Assembly: GCA_017881705.1 (NCBI GenBank)
Contig: JADGQP010000045.1
Coordinates: 1 to 11,571 of the forward strand
Origin: Christensenellaceae bacterium
GTDB lineage: Bacteria; Bacillota; Clostridia; Christensenellales; Aristaeellaceae
Direction of reading: 5' to 3'
DNA: 11,571 nucleotides
Part shown: one piece after another, positions 1-5,885 of the stretch
How the letters are laid out: the number at the start of each line of letters is the position of its first letter
Numbering within the stretch: the first letter of the stretch is position 1
Position numbers and translations under genes: made by a program
The notes under the pieces: model-generated
Database searches by the model: none
Seen by the model: only the letters and a program-made list of their open reading frames with translations
Told to the model about the DNA's origin: nothing

Positions 1-161
1 AGCGGTATACGCTCGCGGTTGGCGGCCATGGCAGCCGCGAAGAAAATTTTGTCCACCTGTTCCTGGGTAAATTCGGAGTAGGCCTTCTGCGCTGCGCGTA
101 CCAGCGTAATGGTTTCCTCCAGGCTCCCGATGCTATCTATCGTCATATGAGTGTTCGTCAT
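1..161 (-). CDS. adhE: Bifunctional acetaldehyde-CoA/alcohol dehydrogenase AdhE, N-terminal fragment
   Basis: Only the first 53 codons are present; the gene leaves the window at position 1. The translation begins MTNTHMTIDSIGSLEETI and continues with FTQEQVDKIFFAAAMAA and RERIPL, which matches the start of the AdhE aldehyde-dehydrogenase domain (E. coli AdhE has FTQEQVDKIFRAAALAA followed by ARIPLAK). AdhE reduces acetyl-CoA to acetaldehyde and then ethanol with two NADH, the main electron sink of many fermenting anaerobes. The ATG at 161-159 is preceded by AAAGGGG (177-171) at 9 nt, which supports this start; a second in-frame ATG lies at 146-144. A Rex-like operator and a promoter sit directly upstream. 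The C-terminal iron alcohol dehydrogenase half cannot be seen, so a stand-alone acetaldehyde dehydrogenase is the main alternative. Confidence 0.85.
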   Translation of the reverse strand, partial: MTNTHMTIDSIGSLEETITLVRAAQKAYSEFTQEQVDKIFFAAAMAANRERIP

Positions 162-182
162 TTCATCCAACCCCTTTCTGGT

Positions 183-200
183 TCGTTAAAAGTTTAACAT
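183..200. promoter_or_regulatory. Rex-like redox operator 1, overlapping the adhE -10 box
   Basis: TCGTTAAAAGTTTAACAT matches 12 of the 14 defined positions of the clostridial Rex consensus TTGTTAANNNNTTAACAA, with inner half-sites GTTAA/TTAAC perfectly symmetric. Rex is the NADH/NAD+ sensing repressor that typically controls adhE and other NADH-consuming fermentation genes. Position over the -10 box of the predicted adhE promoter fits repression when NADH is low. The rex gene itself is not in the window. Confidence 0.7.
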
Positions 201-219
201 ATTGATAGGGTAATGGCAA
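191..219 (-). promoter_or_regulatory. Predicted sigma-A promoter of adhE
   Basis: On the minus strand a -35 box TTGCCA (219-214, 5 of 6 to TTGACA) is followed by a 17-nt spacer and a -10 box TAAACT (196-191, 4 of 6). Transcription would start near 184, leaving a short leader that carries the AAAGGGG ribosome site. The -10 box lies inside the Rex-like palindrome at 183-200, so a bound repressor would block polymerase. This is a sequence-only prediction. Confidence 0.5.
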
Positions 220-254
220 ATATAACCTTTGCATGAGGGCATGTAAGCAATGAT

Positions 255-272
255 ATGTAAAAACGTTAACAA
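255..272. promoter_or_regulatory. Rex-like redox operator 2, upstream of the adhE promoter
   Basis: ATGTAAAAACGTTAACAA also matches 12 of 14 defined positions of TTGTTAANNNNTTAACAA; the right half TTAACAA is perfect and the left half has two mismatches. Its centre is 72 bp from that of operator 1, close to seven helical turns. It could help looping or cooperative repression, or cover a second weak promoter (minus-strand TATCAT lies nearby). Less certain than operator 1 because the symmetry is imperfect. Confidence 0.5.
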
Positions 273-381
273 GCAAGTGAAAGTAGTAATGAAAGTTTTA
301 TGAAACAAAGGGTTTGTCGCTAATGACCGGCAGAGAAACACAAAAAGAGATGGACGTAACGGTTAATAAACATACCATAAG

Positions 382-1302
382 TTAGTACGTCAAGCTGGAC
401 AGTTCCTTTTGCACCTGCGCGATCTGGCTTAAAAACAGTTCGTCCATGGGGGAAAGTAAAACCTGTTTGCGGTAAATAAGCACGTCTTTGTGCTGCACAG
501 GGTTATCTGCGCAGGGCCGCAGCGTGAGATGGTAACGGGTAAGCGTTTCGGGCAGAATCGGCGCGACCCAGGTGTAGGCGCGCGGGAGGGACGACACCAG
601 TTCAAGCTGGCTGGTACGATCATATGTAAGGATGGAACGGCCGTTTTGTTTGGGCGTTTCCACCACACGGCTAGAAAGCGAGGGCACGTACAGGTCGCCC
701 TGGCTTACGGACACGCTGTCGGCCAGATCGCTCATGCGTATGGTTTGCTTACGGGCTGCGGGATGATCCACCCGTAGCAGGGCCAGATACCGAAAGGTCC
801 AAAGTTCCCGATACTGCAGCCCTTTTTCCTGAAAAATGTTCAAAAAATACTTTTCATAATCCGCCTGATAACGTACGATGCCAAGATCGTACCCATCTTC
901 GGTTACGTTGCGGATAGATCGCAAGGCGTTGGTTTCTTTATAATCCAGGGTAAGATCCGGGTCGGCCAGCTGGGCGAAGCGCTGGAAAGCCGCGGCGATA
1001 TAGCTGGAACGGGGAACGGACAAGCGAAGCGTGTGCGGTACGGTTTCCCTTTTTTGATAATGCTGCGACATCTCGTCAAACTGGGAAAGCACACCGCGCG
1101 CATAGTGCAAAAACTCCTCGCCCTGCGCGGTAGGCCGAATGCCCTTGGGGGTACGGTCAAATATCGCGACTCCCAGCGATCCTTCCAACTCGCGTATGGC
1201 ACGGGACAGATTGGGTTGGCTCATGTGCAGATTTTCGGCTGCCTTGGTGATGGAGCGTGTTTTTTCCACTTCCACGGCGTAACGAAGATGTTGAATGTCC
1301 AT
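382..1302 (-). CDS. LysR-family transcriptional regulator
   Basis: A 306-residue protein of the usual LysR length. The N-terminus MDIQHLRYAVEVEKTRSITK starts a classic winged helix-turn-helix (about 1-60): SITKAAENLHMSQPNLSRAI at 17-36 is the helix-turn-helix, followed by ELEGSLGVAIFDR and the wing residues TPKGIRPTAQGEEF. Residues about 90-295 form the periplasmic-binding-protein-like effector domain; its ligand cannot be told from sequence. The ATG at 1302 has an AGGAG site 8 nt upstream (1315-1311) and a strong promoter. The gene runs in the same direction as adhE, 220 nt upstream of its start, and divergently from the DUF4097 gene at 1459. LysR proteins usually regulate themselves and a neighbour, so adhE or the divergent gene are the candidate targets. 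I see no clear terminator between its stop and adhE. Confidence 0.9.
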   Translation of the reverse strand: MDIQHLRYAVEVEKTRSITKAAENLHMSQPNLSRAIRELEGSLGVAIFDRTPKGIRPTAQGEEFLHYARGVLSQFDEMSQHYQKRETVPHTLRLSVPRSSYIAAAFQRFAQLADPDLTLDYKETNALRSIRNVTEDGYDLGIVRYQADYEKYFLNIFQEKGLQYRELWTFRYLALLRVDHPAARKQTIRMSDLADSVSVSQGDLYVPSLSSRVVETPKQNGRSILTYDRTSQLELVSSLPRAYTWVAPILPETLTRYHLTLRPCADNPVQHKDVLIYRKQVLLSPMDELFLSQIAQVQKELSSLTY

Positions 1303-1334
1303 GCCAAACGCTCCTCTCTCACAATCTTAACCTC

Positions 1335-1363
1335 ATTATAACGGATTATCTGCCTCTTGAAAA
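1335..1363 (-). promoter_or_regulatory. Promoter of the LysR-family gene
   Basis: The minus strand has a perfect TATAAT -10 box (1340-1335) and a -35 box TTTTCA (1363-1358, 4 of 6) with a 17-nt spacer. The predicted start near 1328 gives a leader of about 25 nt that includes the AGGAG ribosome site. Confidence 0.65.
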
Positions 1364-1389
1364 GCGGTGCGACAGCCATATGAATTTGG

Positions 1390-1399
1390 AATTGCAATT
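1390..1399. promoter_or_regulatory. Palindrome AATTGCAATT between divergent promoters, possible LysR-protein site
   Basis: A perfect 10-bp palindrome. Its centre is about 66 bp upstream of the predicted lysR start point, the usual location of a LysR-type recognition site, and it overlaps the -35 box of the divergent promoter. It does not fit a clean T-N11-A motif, so assignment to this regulator is inference. Confidence 0.3.
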
Positions 1400-1420
1400 T
1401 ACAGGGGAAAAAGGTATCAT
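1392..1420 (+). promoter_or_regulatory. Promoter of the DUF4097 gene and possibly ybaB-recR
   Basis: TTGCAA (1392-1397, 4 of 6) and TATCAT (1415-1420, 5 of 6) are separated by exactly 17 nt. Transcription would begin near 1427, about 30 nt before the TTG start of the DUF4097 gene. No other good promoter was seen before ybaB, so this one may also serve ybaB and recR. Confidence 0.55.
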
Positions 1421-1458
1421 AAAGCGAATGATCTATACGGGAAAGGCGGTGTATTGGT

Positions 1459-2205
1459 TTGGAACGCAATGAGAACTTTGCCGTTGAAAAGATCAACGAT
1501 TTGGTCGTACGCCTTGCGTGGGCACAAGTTGAGATCTTCACGGACGACATCAAGCGGGTGCAGGTGCTGGCGGCGGGCGATGAAAACTCCGTGCGCGACC
1601 TGCGCATCGCGGTGGACGACAACGGCGTGTTGGAAGTGGAGCAGCCACAGTACGGGATTTCACTCAACATCACGGAAAGCCATTGGATGCAGGTATGCGT
1701 GCGGCTGCCCAAAGATTGGAACAAGAAGATTCAGGTCAATACCGTCAGCGGCCTGCTCAATGCCCGCGGGCTGGTCGGCAGCCGGATCGCGCTGGATACG
1801 GTGTCCGGCGATGTGCACGCTTCCCATATCACGGCCACGGATGTTTTATTCAAATCCGTCAGCGGCGATATCCACGCCGACGGCGTTACGTGCGACTATC
1901 TGGGCGCGCGGTCGCTTAGCGGCAGCCTGACGCTGGATGGCCTGAACGTGAAAAATGGAAAGTTCACCACCGTCAACGGCGAACAGAAGATTCGCCTGAA
2001 CGGGAGCTTCGAGCAGATGGATCTGCGCACGGTTTCCGGCGACGCGACGCTTCAGTCGCCCGTGGAAACGATGAACGTGGCTATGCGAAGCATCAGCGGC
2101 CGTATCGTTACCCAAGGCGTAACGCTTACCGAGGACGCCGGAGCGCCGTCGGTACGGGTTACGGGCGTGTCCGCCAACCTGAAGCTGATTTTCGAGAAAG
2201 AATAA
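1459..2205 (+). CDS. DUF4097-type beta-strand repeat protein
   Basis: A 248-residue protein beginning at a TTG codon; AAGGCGG at 1443-1449 lies 9 nt upstream and no in-frame ATG is near the N-terminus. From residue 95 onward it shows a repeat every 18-20 residues with the core S-G-(D), for example NTVSGLLNA, DTVSGDVHA, KSVSGDIHA, RSLSGSLTL, RTVSGDATL and RSISGRIVT, at about 97, 116, 135, 153, 193 and 213. This is the pattern of DUF4097 / putative auto-transporter adhesin head domains, which fold as right-handed beta-solenoids. No signal peptide or membrane segment is visible, so the product appears cytosolic unless a partner exports it. Biochemical function is unknown. The ybaB gene follows 16 nt after its stop, suggesting one transcript. 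Confidence 0.75.
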   Translation: MERNENFAVEKINDLVVRLAWAQVEIFTDDIKRVQVLAAGDENSVRDLRIAVDDNGVLEVEQPQYGISLNITESHWMQVCVRLPKDWNKKIQVNTVSGLLNARGLVGSRIALDTVSGDVHASHITATDVLFKSVSGDIHADGVTCDYLGARSLSGSLTLDGLNVKNGKFTTVNGEQKIRLNGSFEQMDLRTVSGDATLQSPVETMNVAMRSISGRIVTQGVTLTEDAGAPSVRVTGVSANLKLIFEKE

Positions 2206-2221
2206 CGGGAGGAATATAACC

Positions 2222-2581
2222 ATGGGCAAGAACCAATTCGGCGGCTTCGGCGGTTACGGCGGCGGAGGCGGAGGCGGCGGGAATATGCAGCAGTTGATGC
2301 GCCAGGCGCAAAAGCTCCAGGAGCAGATGGCGAAAACCCAGGAAGAATTAGACACGCGTGAATATACGGCCCAGGCGGGCGGTGGCATGGTGAGCGTTTC
2401 GGTCACGGGCAAACGGGAGCTGAAATCCATAACCATTAAGCCGGAATGCGTGGATCCGGACGATGTGGAAATGCTGCAGGATCTGATTATCGCGGCGGTC
2501 AACGAGGCGCTGCGCATCGGCGAGCAGGCGCGCGAGGAACAGATGGGCAAGATCGCCCCGGGCATGGGGGGCATGCTGTAA
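2222..2581 (+). CDS. ybaB: YbaB/EbfC family nucleoid-associated protein
   Basis: A 119-residue protein. Residues 22-108 carry the YbaB core: the helix NMQQLMRQAQKLQEQMAKTQ, strands VSVSVTGKRELKSITIKPE, and the helix DVEMLQDLIIAAVNEAL. The family forms tweezer-like dimers that bind DNA and is encoded next to recR in most bacteria. GGGAGGA at 2207-2213 lies 8 nt before the ATG. The N-terminal 20 residues are an extra glycine-rich stretch (GGFGGYGGGGGGGG at 7-20), longer than in many homologues and probably disordered. It ends in another Gly/Met-rich tail. recR starts 3 nt after the stop. The usual upstream partner dnaX is absent; a DUF4097 gene is there instead. Confidence 0.93.
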   Translation: MGKNQFGGFGGYGGGGGGGGNMQQLMRQAQKLQEQMAKTQEELDTREYTAQAGGGMVSVSVTGKRELKSITIKPECVDPDDVEMLQDLIIAAVNEALRIGEQAREEQMGKIAPGMGGML

Positions 2582-2584
2582 AGT

Positions 2585-3184
2585 ATGTCGCAGCAGTTGG
2601 AGCCTATCGCGCGGATGGTGGCGCAGCTGTCCAAGCTGCCCAGCATTGGGCAGAAAAGCGCGCAGCGCCTGGCCTACCACATTATCGGCATGCCTCTGGA
2701 AGACGTGCGCGAGCTGGCGTCGGCCCTATACCAGGGACGCAAGGCCATCCGCTACTGCAATGTCTGCGGCAATTACGCGATCGGCGAGCTGTGCGATATC
2801 TGTGCTGACCCATCCCGGCAAAACGGGCAGGTCTGCGTGGTACGAGACCCCCGCGACGTGGCCGCTATCGAACGTATGCGCGATTTTCACGGCACCTACC
2901 ATGTGCTTCATGGCACGCTGTCCCCCATGGAGGGCGTTGGGCCGGACGATATCCGTATTAAGGAGCTGCTGGCAAGGCTGGCCGATGGGAAGATCAGCGA
3001 AGTGATTTTAGCCACCAACCCCGACATCGAGGGCGAGGCGACCGCAAGCTATATCGCGCGGCTGCTCAAACCTATGGGCGTGCTGGCGACCCGCATCGCC
3101 CACGGTGTGCCAGTAGGCAGCGACCTGGAATACGCGGACGAAATTACGCTGGCAAAAGCCATGGAAGGCCGCCGCCCCATCTAG
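2585..3184 (+). CDS. recR: Recombination protein RecR
   Basis: A 199-residue protein of standard RecR length. Residues 16-34 form the helix-hairpin-helix (LSKLPSIGQKSAQRLAYHI). Four cysteines at 58, 61, 70 and 73 (CNVC and CDIC) form the zinc finger. Residues about 80-175 are the Toprim domain (VCVVRDPRDVAAIER, then ATNPDIEGEATA at 143-154), and the C-terminal motif GVPVGSDLEYADEITLAKA follows. With RecF and RecO, RecR loads RecA on gapped DNA during recombinational repair. The start is 3 nt after the ybaB stop and has only a distant GGGGGG (2566-2571), so translational coupling to ybaB is likely. A strong GC hairpin overlaps the stop codon. Confidence 0.97.
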   Translation: MSQQLEPIARMVAQLSKLPSIGQKSAQRLAYHIIGMPLEDVRELASALYQGRKAIRYCNVCGNYAIGELCDICADPSRQNGQVCVVRDPRDVAAIERMRDFHGTYHVLHGTLSPMEGVGPDDIRIKELLARLADGKISEVILATNPDIEGEATASYIARLLKPMGVLATRIAHGVPVGSDLEYADEITLAKAMEGRRPI

Positions 3185-3194
3185 CGGCGGCTTT
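3165..3194 (+). terminator. GC-rich hairpin over the recR stop codon, weak terminator or attenuator
   Basis: GCCGCCGC (3168-3175) pairs perfectly with GCGGCGGC (3184-3191), and one G-T and two A-T pairs extend it to 11 bp, with an 8-nt loop. Only three T residues follow, so complete termination is unlikely. It may partly separate ybaB-recR from rmuC or stabilise the upstream mRNA. Confidence 0.4.
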
Positions 3195-3209
3195 GACATA
3201 GGAGGGTTT

Positions 3210-4661
3210 ATGTTGTTTTCGGGCTTACAGCCGTGGCAGTTGCTGGCGCTTGGAGCGCTGGGGCTTACGCTGATATTGCTGATCGTCGTACTGGTTGTGT
3301 CGCTGAAACGCAACCGAGACGAGCGCGTGCGCCTGAACGCCATGGAAAACGAGCTGGATGAGGCATACCGGTCGCTGGAGGCGGAACTGTCACGCCAGAG
3401 TTTAGCGCAGCGGGAGGAACAGCTGAAAACCCTGCAAAAAATGGGCGACAGCCTGGCAGGGCTTATCGGGCGCGGCTCGGAACAGCAAAACAGCCAGTTT
3501 TCCCTGTGGCAGCAAGGCACTTACGAACATGACCGCGCCGCGGATGTGCGGCAGGCGCGCATGTACCAGATGACCGAGGAAAGTTTGGCCAGGTTTGAAC
3601 TGCGCATGAAGGCTGTGGATGAAACACTGAACCAGAAACTGCAGCAGAACGAGGCGCGTATCGAACGCCTGCGGGAAACCATGGATAAATCCGTGGGCGA
3701 TATGCGCGCTGAAAACACAAAAAAGCTTGACGAGATACGCCAGACGGTGGATGAAAAACTGCAGGATACGCTCAACAAACGCCTGACCCAGAGCTTTACG
3801 CAGGTGAGCGAACGGCTGGAGCAGGTGTACCAATCGCTTGGGGAGATGCACCGGCTGGCGGAGGGCGTGGGCGACCTGAAGCGAGTGCTGAGCAACGTGA
3901 AAACGCGCGGCGTGTGGGGGGAGATCCAACTGGGCGCGCTGCTGAGCGAGGCGCTGACTTCCACGCAGTACGCGGCCAACGTTCAGGTGCGCCCGCATAC
4001 GGACGAGCGTGTGGAATATGCCGTGTGCCTGCCCGGGAAGGGCGAAGACTCGATAATCTACCTGCCTATCGACAGCAAATTTCCGCAGGAGGATTTCGCG
4101 CGTCTGGCCGAGGCCAGCGAACGCGGCGACGCGGAGCAGACCGAGGCTGCCCGCAAGGCGCTCATTAACGCCGTGCGTGTGGAGGCCAAGCGTATTTCCG
4201 GCAAATATATAGAGGCTCCCTATACCACGGACTTTGCGGTGATGTTCCTGCCGCTGGAAAGTCTGTATGCCGAGGTGGTGCGCGATTCGGCGCTGGTGGA
4301 GCAGGTGCAGCGCGAGCAACGGGTGGTTATTTCCGGCCCGAGCACCTTACTTGCAATGCTCAACAGCCTGCAGATGGGCTTTCGCACGTTGGCGATTGAA
4401 AAAAGTTCGGCTGAACTTTGGAAGTTGTTGGGCGCGGTGAAAACGGATTTTGCCAATTTCTCGCAGGTGCTTCAAAAAACACAGGAGAAACTTCGGCAGG
4501 CAACCGACAGCATTGATACGGCATTCATACGAACCCGCAGCATCGAACGAAAGCTGCGCCGCGTGGAAGCGCTGGGCGAGGGAGAAACCAGGCAGCTGCT
4601 TGATCTGGAAGACGCGGCTTCGGAACCGGCGGCGGGAGAACCGACGGCCGCCGACGAATAG
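3210..4661 (+). CDS. rmuC: DNA recombination protein RmuC homologue
   Basis: A 483-residue protein. Residues about 9-31 are an N-terminal membrane segment (LALGALGLTLILLIVVLVV) followed by a basic stop-transfer region. Residues about 36-225 are a long charged coiled coil rich in E, R, Q and L. Residues about 225-430 are the RmuC core, with KTRGVWGEIQLGALLSEALT (231-250), LPIDSKFPQEDF (285-296) and PYTTDFAVMFLPLESLYAEV (337-356). The core is related to PD-(D/E)XK-type nuclease folds; RmuC limits inversions at short inverted repeats, but its activity is poorly defined. The acidic Ala/Glu-rich tail ends in PTAADE. AGGAGG (3200-3205) is only 4 nt before the ATG, so the next codon, TTG at 3213, is an alternative start. 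Confidence 0.93.
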   Translation: MLFSGLQPWQLLALGALGLTLILLIVVLVVSLKRNRDERVRLNAMENELDEAYRSLEAELSRQSLAQREEQLKTLQKMGDSLAGLIGRGSEQQNSQFSLWQQGTYEHDRAADVRQARMYQMTEESLARFELRMKAVDETLNQKLQQNEARIERLRETMDKSVGDMRAENTKKLDEIRQTVDEKLQDTLNKRLTQSFTQVSERLEQVYQSLGEMHRLAEGVGDLKRVLSNVKTRGVWGEIQLGALLSEALTSTQYAANVQVRPHTDERVEYAVCLPGKGEDSIIYLPIDSKFPQEDFARLAEASERGDAEQTEAARKALINAVRVEAKRISGKYIEAPYTTDFAVMFLPLESLYAEVVRDSALVEQVQREQRVVISGPSTLLAMLNSLQMGFRTLAIEKSSAELWKLLGAVKTDFANFSQVLQKTQEKLRQATDSIDTAFIRTRSIERKLRRVEALGEGETRQLLDLEDAASEPAAGEPTAADE

Positions 4662-4734
4662 GGAAAACGTGTTTTTCTTAAGAAATTTTCACTTGTAACA
4701 AACGTTTATTTTTAGCTCATGTCATCCTAAAAAA

Positions 4735-4806
4735 GGCAAGGATATCAAAGGTTTCGGCCCAACGACCGCGGCGGACGAACCAGGGAAAGACGGCCTTGCT
4801 ATTTTA
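4735..4806 (+). terminator. Possible terminator-like fold downstream of rmuC
   Basis: GCAAGG (4736-4741) pairs with CCTTGC (4794-4799), and TATTTTA follows. Inside it, GGTT (4750-4753) can pair with AACC (4778-4781) and be extended by CG/CG and GCC/GGC steps. The left arm is preceded by an A-run (CTAAAAAAGG), so the element could work on either strand. The outer loop is large and the T-run is broken, so this is a tentative call. The rest of 4662-4734 is AT-rich with no gene seen. Confidence 0.3.
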
Positions 4807-4824
4807 CGGAAACAATGTTTTAAT
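4796..4824 (+). promoter_or_regulatory. Predicted promoter of the rbgA-rnhB-glycosyltransferase-comM unit
   Basis: TTGCTA (4796-4801, 4 of 6) and TTTAAT (4819-4824, 5 of 6) are spaced by 17 nt in an AT-rich stretch. The predicted start near 4831 gives a leader of about 110 nt before the rbgA TTG. The -35 box overlaps the right arm of the upstream fold. Confidence 0.5.
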
Positions 4825-4846
4825 AAATAGGATTTGGAAAGAATAA

Positions 4847-4909
4847 CGGGCTTCAGATCCGGCGGGCAAGGAAGCCCGAACGGGCGGCAGACGCACATTT
4901 GTTTTGCCG
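4847..4909 (+). other. Two stem-loops in the rbgA 5' leader
   Basis: CGGGCTTC (4847-4854) pairs perfectly with GAAGCCCG (4871-4878) around a 16-nt loop. Next, CGGCA (4885-4889) pairs with TGCCG (4905-4909). Neither is followed by a T-run, so they are not simple terminators. They match no riboswitch or ribosomal-protein leader I recognise. A regulatory or mRNA-stability role is possible. Confidence 0.35.
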
Positions 4910-4940
4910 TGGCGCACCGCTTCGGAAAGGGGAACTGCGT

Positions 4941-5885
4941 TTGGAGATTCAATGGTATCCGGGACACATGGCCAAGGCTAAGCGCACGCTTGCCCTGCAG
5001 CTTTCCAAGGTGAACCTTGCGGTGGAACTATGCGACGCTCGCTTGCCGCTATCCAGCCGTAACCCTGAACTGGATCGTTTACTTTCCGCGAAAAAGCGCG
5101 TGCTGCTGCTTTGTAAGGCGGACCTTGCCGAACCCAACCAGACCAGGGGTTGGCTTGCCTACTTTGCCTCCAAAGGCGTTGAAGCGATGGCGTACGACAC
5201 GACCCCGCAAAAAACGAAACAAGCCAAAGCGATGATTGAAAAAGCCGCCGCCGAAATGTTGGAGCGCGGTTTGAACCGGGGTATGAAAAAAACGATCCGC
5301 GCCATGGTGGTAGGCGTGCCCAACGTGGGCAAAAGCACTTTTATCAACCGCCTTTACGGAGGCGCGATTACCGAAGTGGGCGATCGGCCCGGGGTAACGC
5401 GCTCCAACCGCTGGGTCAAGGTGGGGCCTTACCTGGAAGTACTGGACACGCCGGGGCTATTGTGGCCCAAACTGACCGATAAGCTGGCCGCCGTGCGGTT
5501 GGCCTACATCGGTACCATCCGCGATGCAGTATACGACCAGCAGGCGCTGTGCATCCGCCTTTTACAGGATCTGATGAGCGTACGCCGTGCGGCGACGTGC
5601 GAACGGTTTAAAATCAAAAATCCGGACGTGGAAGGCCTTGCTCTGTTGGAGGAAGTTTGTCACGGCCGTGGGTTTTTACTCAAGGGCGGTCTGTTGGATA
5701 CCGACCGCGCCTGCGCCGTCGTGCTGGATGAGTTTCGGGAGGGCAAGCTGGGCCGTATCACGCTGGAACCGCCTCCGCCCGTGAAGAGTGAACCGCCTGT
5801 GAAAAGCGAACCGCTCGAAAAGAGCGAACCGCCTGAAAAGAGCGAACAGCCCTTAAAGGAGGCGGGCACTCTTGAACGCGACTGA
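4941..5885 (+). CDS. rbgA: Ribosome biogenesis GTPase RbgA (YlqF)
   Basis: A circularly permuted GTPase needed for late 50S subunit assembly. The start chosen is TTG 4941: it gives (M)EIQWYPGHMAKAKR, placing the catalytic His at residue 9 as in B. subtilis RbgA, and AAAGGGG lies 8 nt upstream. The protein is 314 residues. The G4-type motif comes first (LLCKAD, 56-61), then G1 GVPNVGKS (125-132), G2 around DRPGVTRS (148-155) and G3 DTPG (169-172). G4 has Cys where NKxD normally has Asn. The helical C-terminal domain ends near residue 276, where the B. subtilis protein of about 282 residues stops. About 34 extra residues follow, built from four K-S-E-P repeats. rnhB overlaps its 3' end by 14 nt. 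Confidence 0.95.
   Translation: MEIQWYPGHMAKAKRTLALQLSKVNLAVELCDARLPLSSRNPELDRLLSAKKRVLLLCKADLAEPNQTRGWLAYFASKGVEAMAYDTTPQKTKQAKAMIEKAAAEMLERGLNRGMKKTIRAMVVGVPNVGKSTFINRLYGGAITEVGDRPGVTRSNRWVKVGPYLEVLDTPGLLWPKLTDKLAAVRLAYIGTIRDAVYDQQALCIRLLQDLMSVRRAATCERFKIKNPDVEGLALLEEVCHGRGFLLKGGLLDTDRACAVVLDEFREGKLGRITLEPPPPVKSEPPVKSEPLEKSEPPEKSEQPLKEAGTLERD
5781..5852 (+). repeat. Four tandem 18-bp repeats in the 3' end of rbgA
   Basis: Units at 5781-5798, 5799-5816, 5817-5834 and 5835-5852 are close copies of GAAAAGAGCGAACCGCCT. They encode VKSEPP, VKSEPL, EKSEPP and EKSEQP. The unit length is a multiple of three, so gain or loss of copies keeps the frame. Confidence 0.9.

Noticed and set aside
300..381. 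Possible terminator after lysR
   Set aside because: No stem of useful length with a T-run was found on the minus strand, so readthrough into adhE is left open.
1221..1724. 167-codon minus-strand frame spanning the lysR promoter region
   Set aside because: It overlaps the lysR 5' end in another frame, crosses both divergent promoters and the DUF4097 gene, and shows no domain.
3402..4319. Long 305-codon open frame on the minus strand
   Set aside because: It is fully antisense to rmuC, whose coiled coil and motifs are clear; the translation is rich in His, Leu and Arg without any domain pattern, typical of a shadow frame in GC-rich DNA.
4847..4890. Resemblance of the leader hairpin to the small SRP RNA (ATCCGG...GGAAGC)
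   Set aside because: The conserved SRP loop order with GGAAG and AGCAGC pairs is not reproduced, and the stem is too short.
4899..4940. Upstream extension of rbgA to a start at 4899
   Set aside because: It adds 14 non-conserved residues before the invariant IQWYPGHM start and covers the ribosome site AAAGGGG at 4926-4932.
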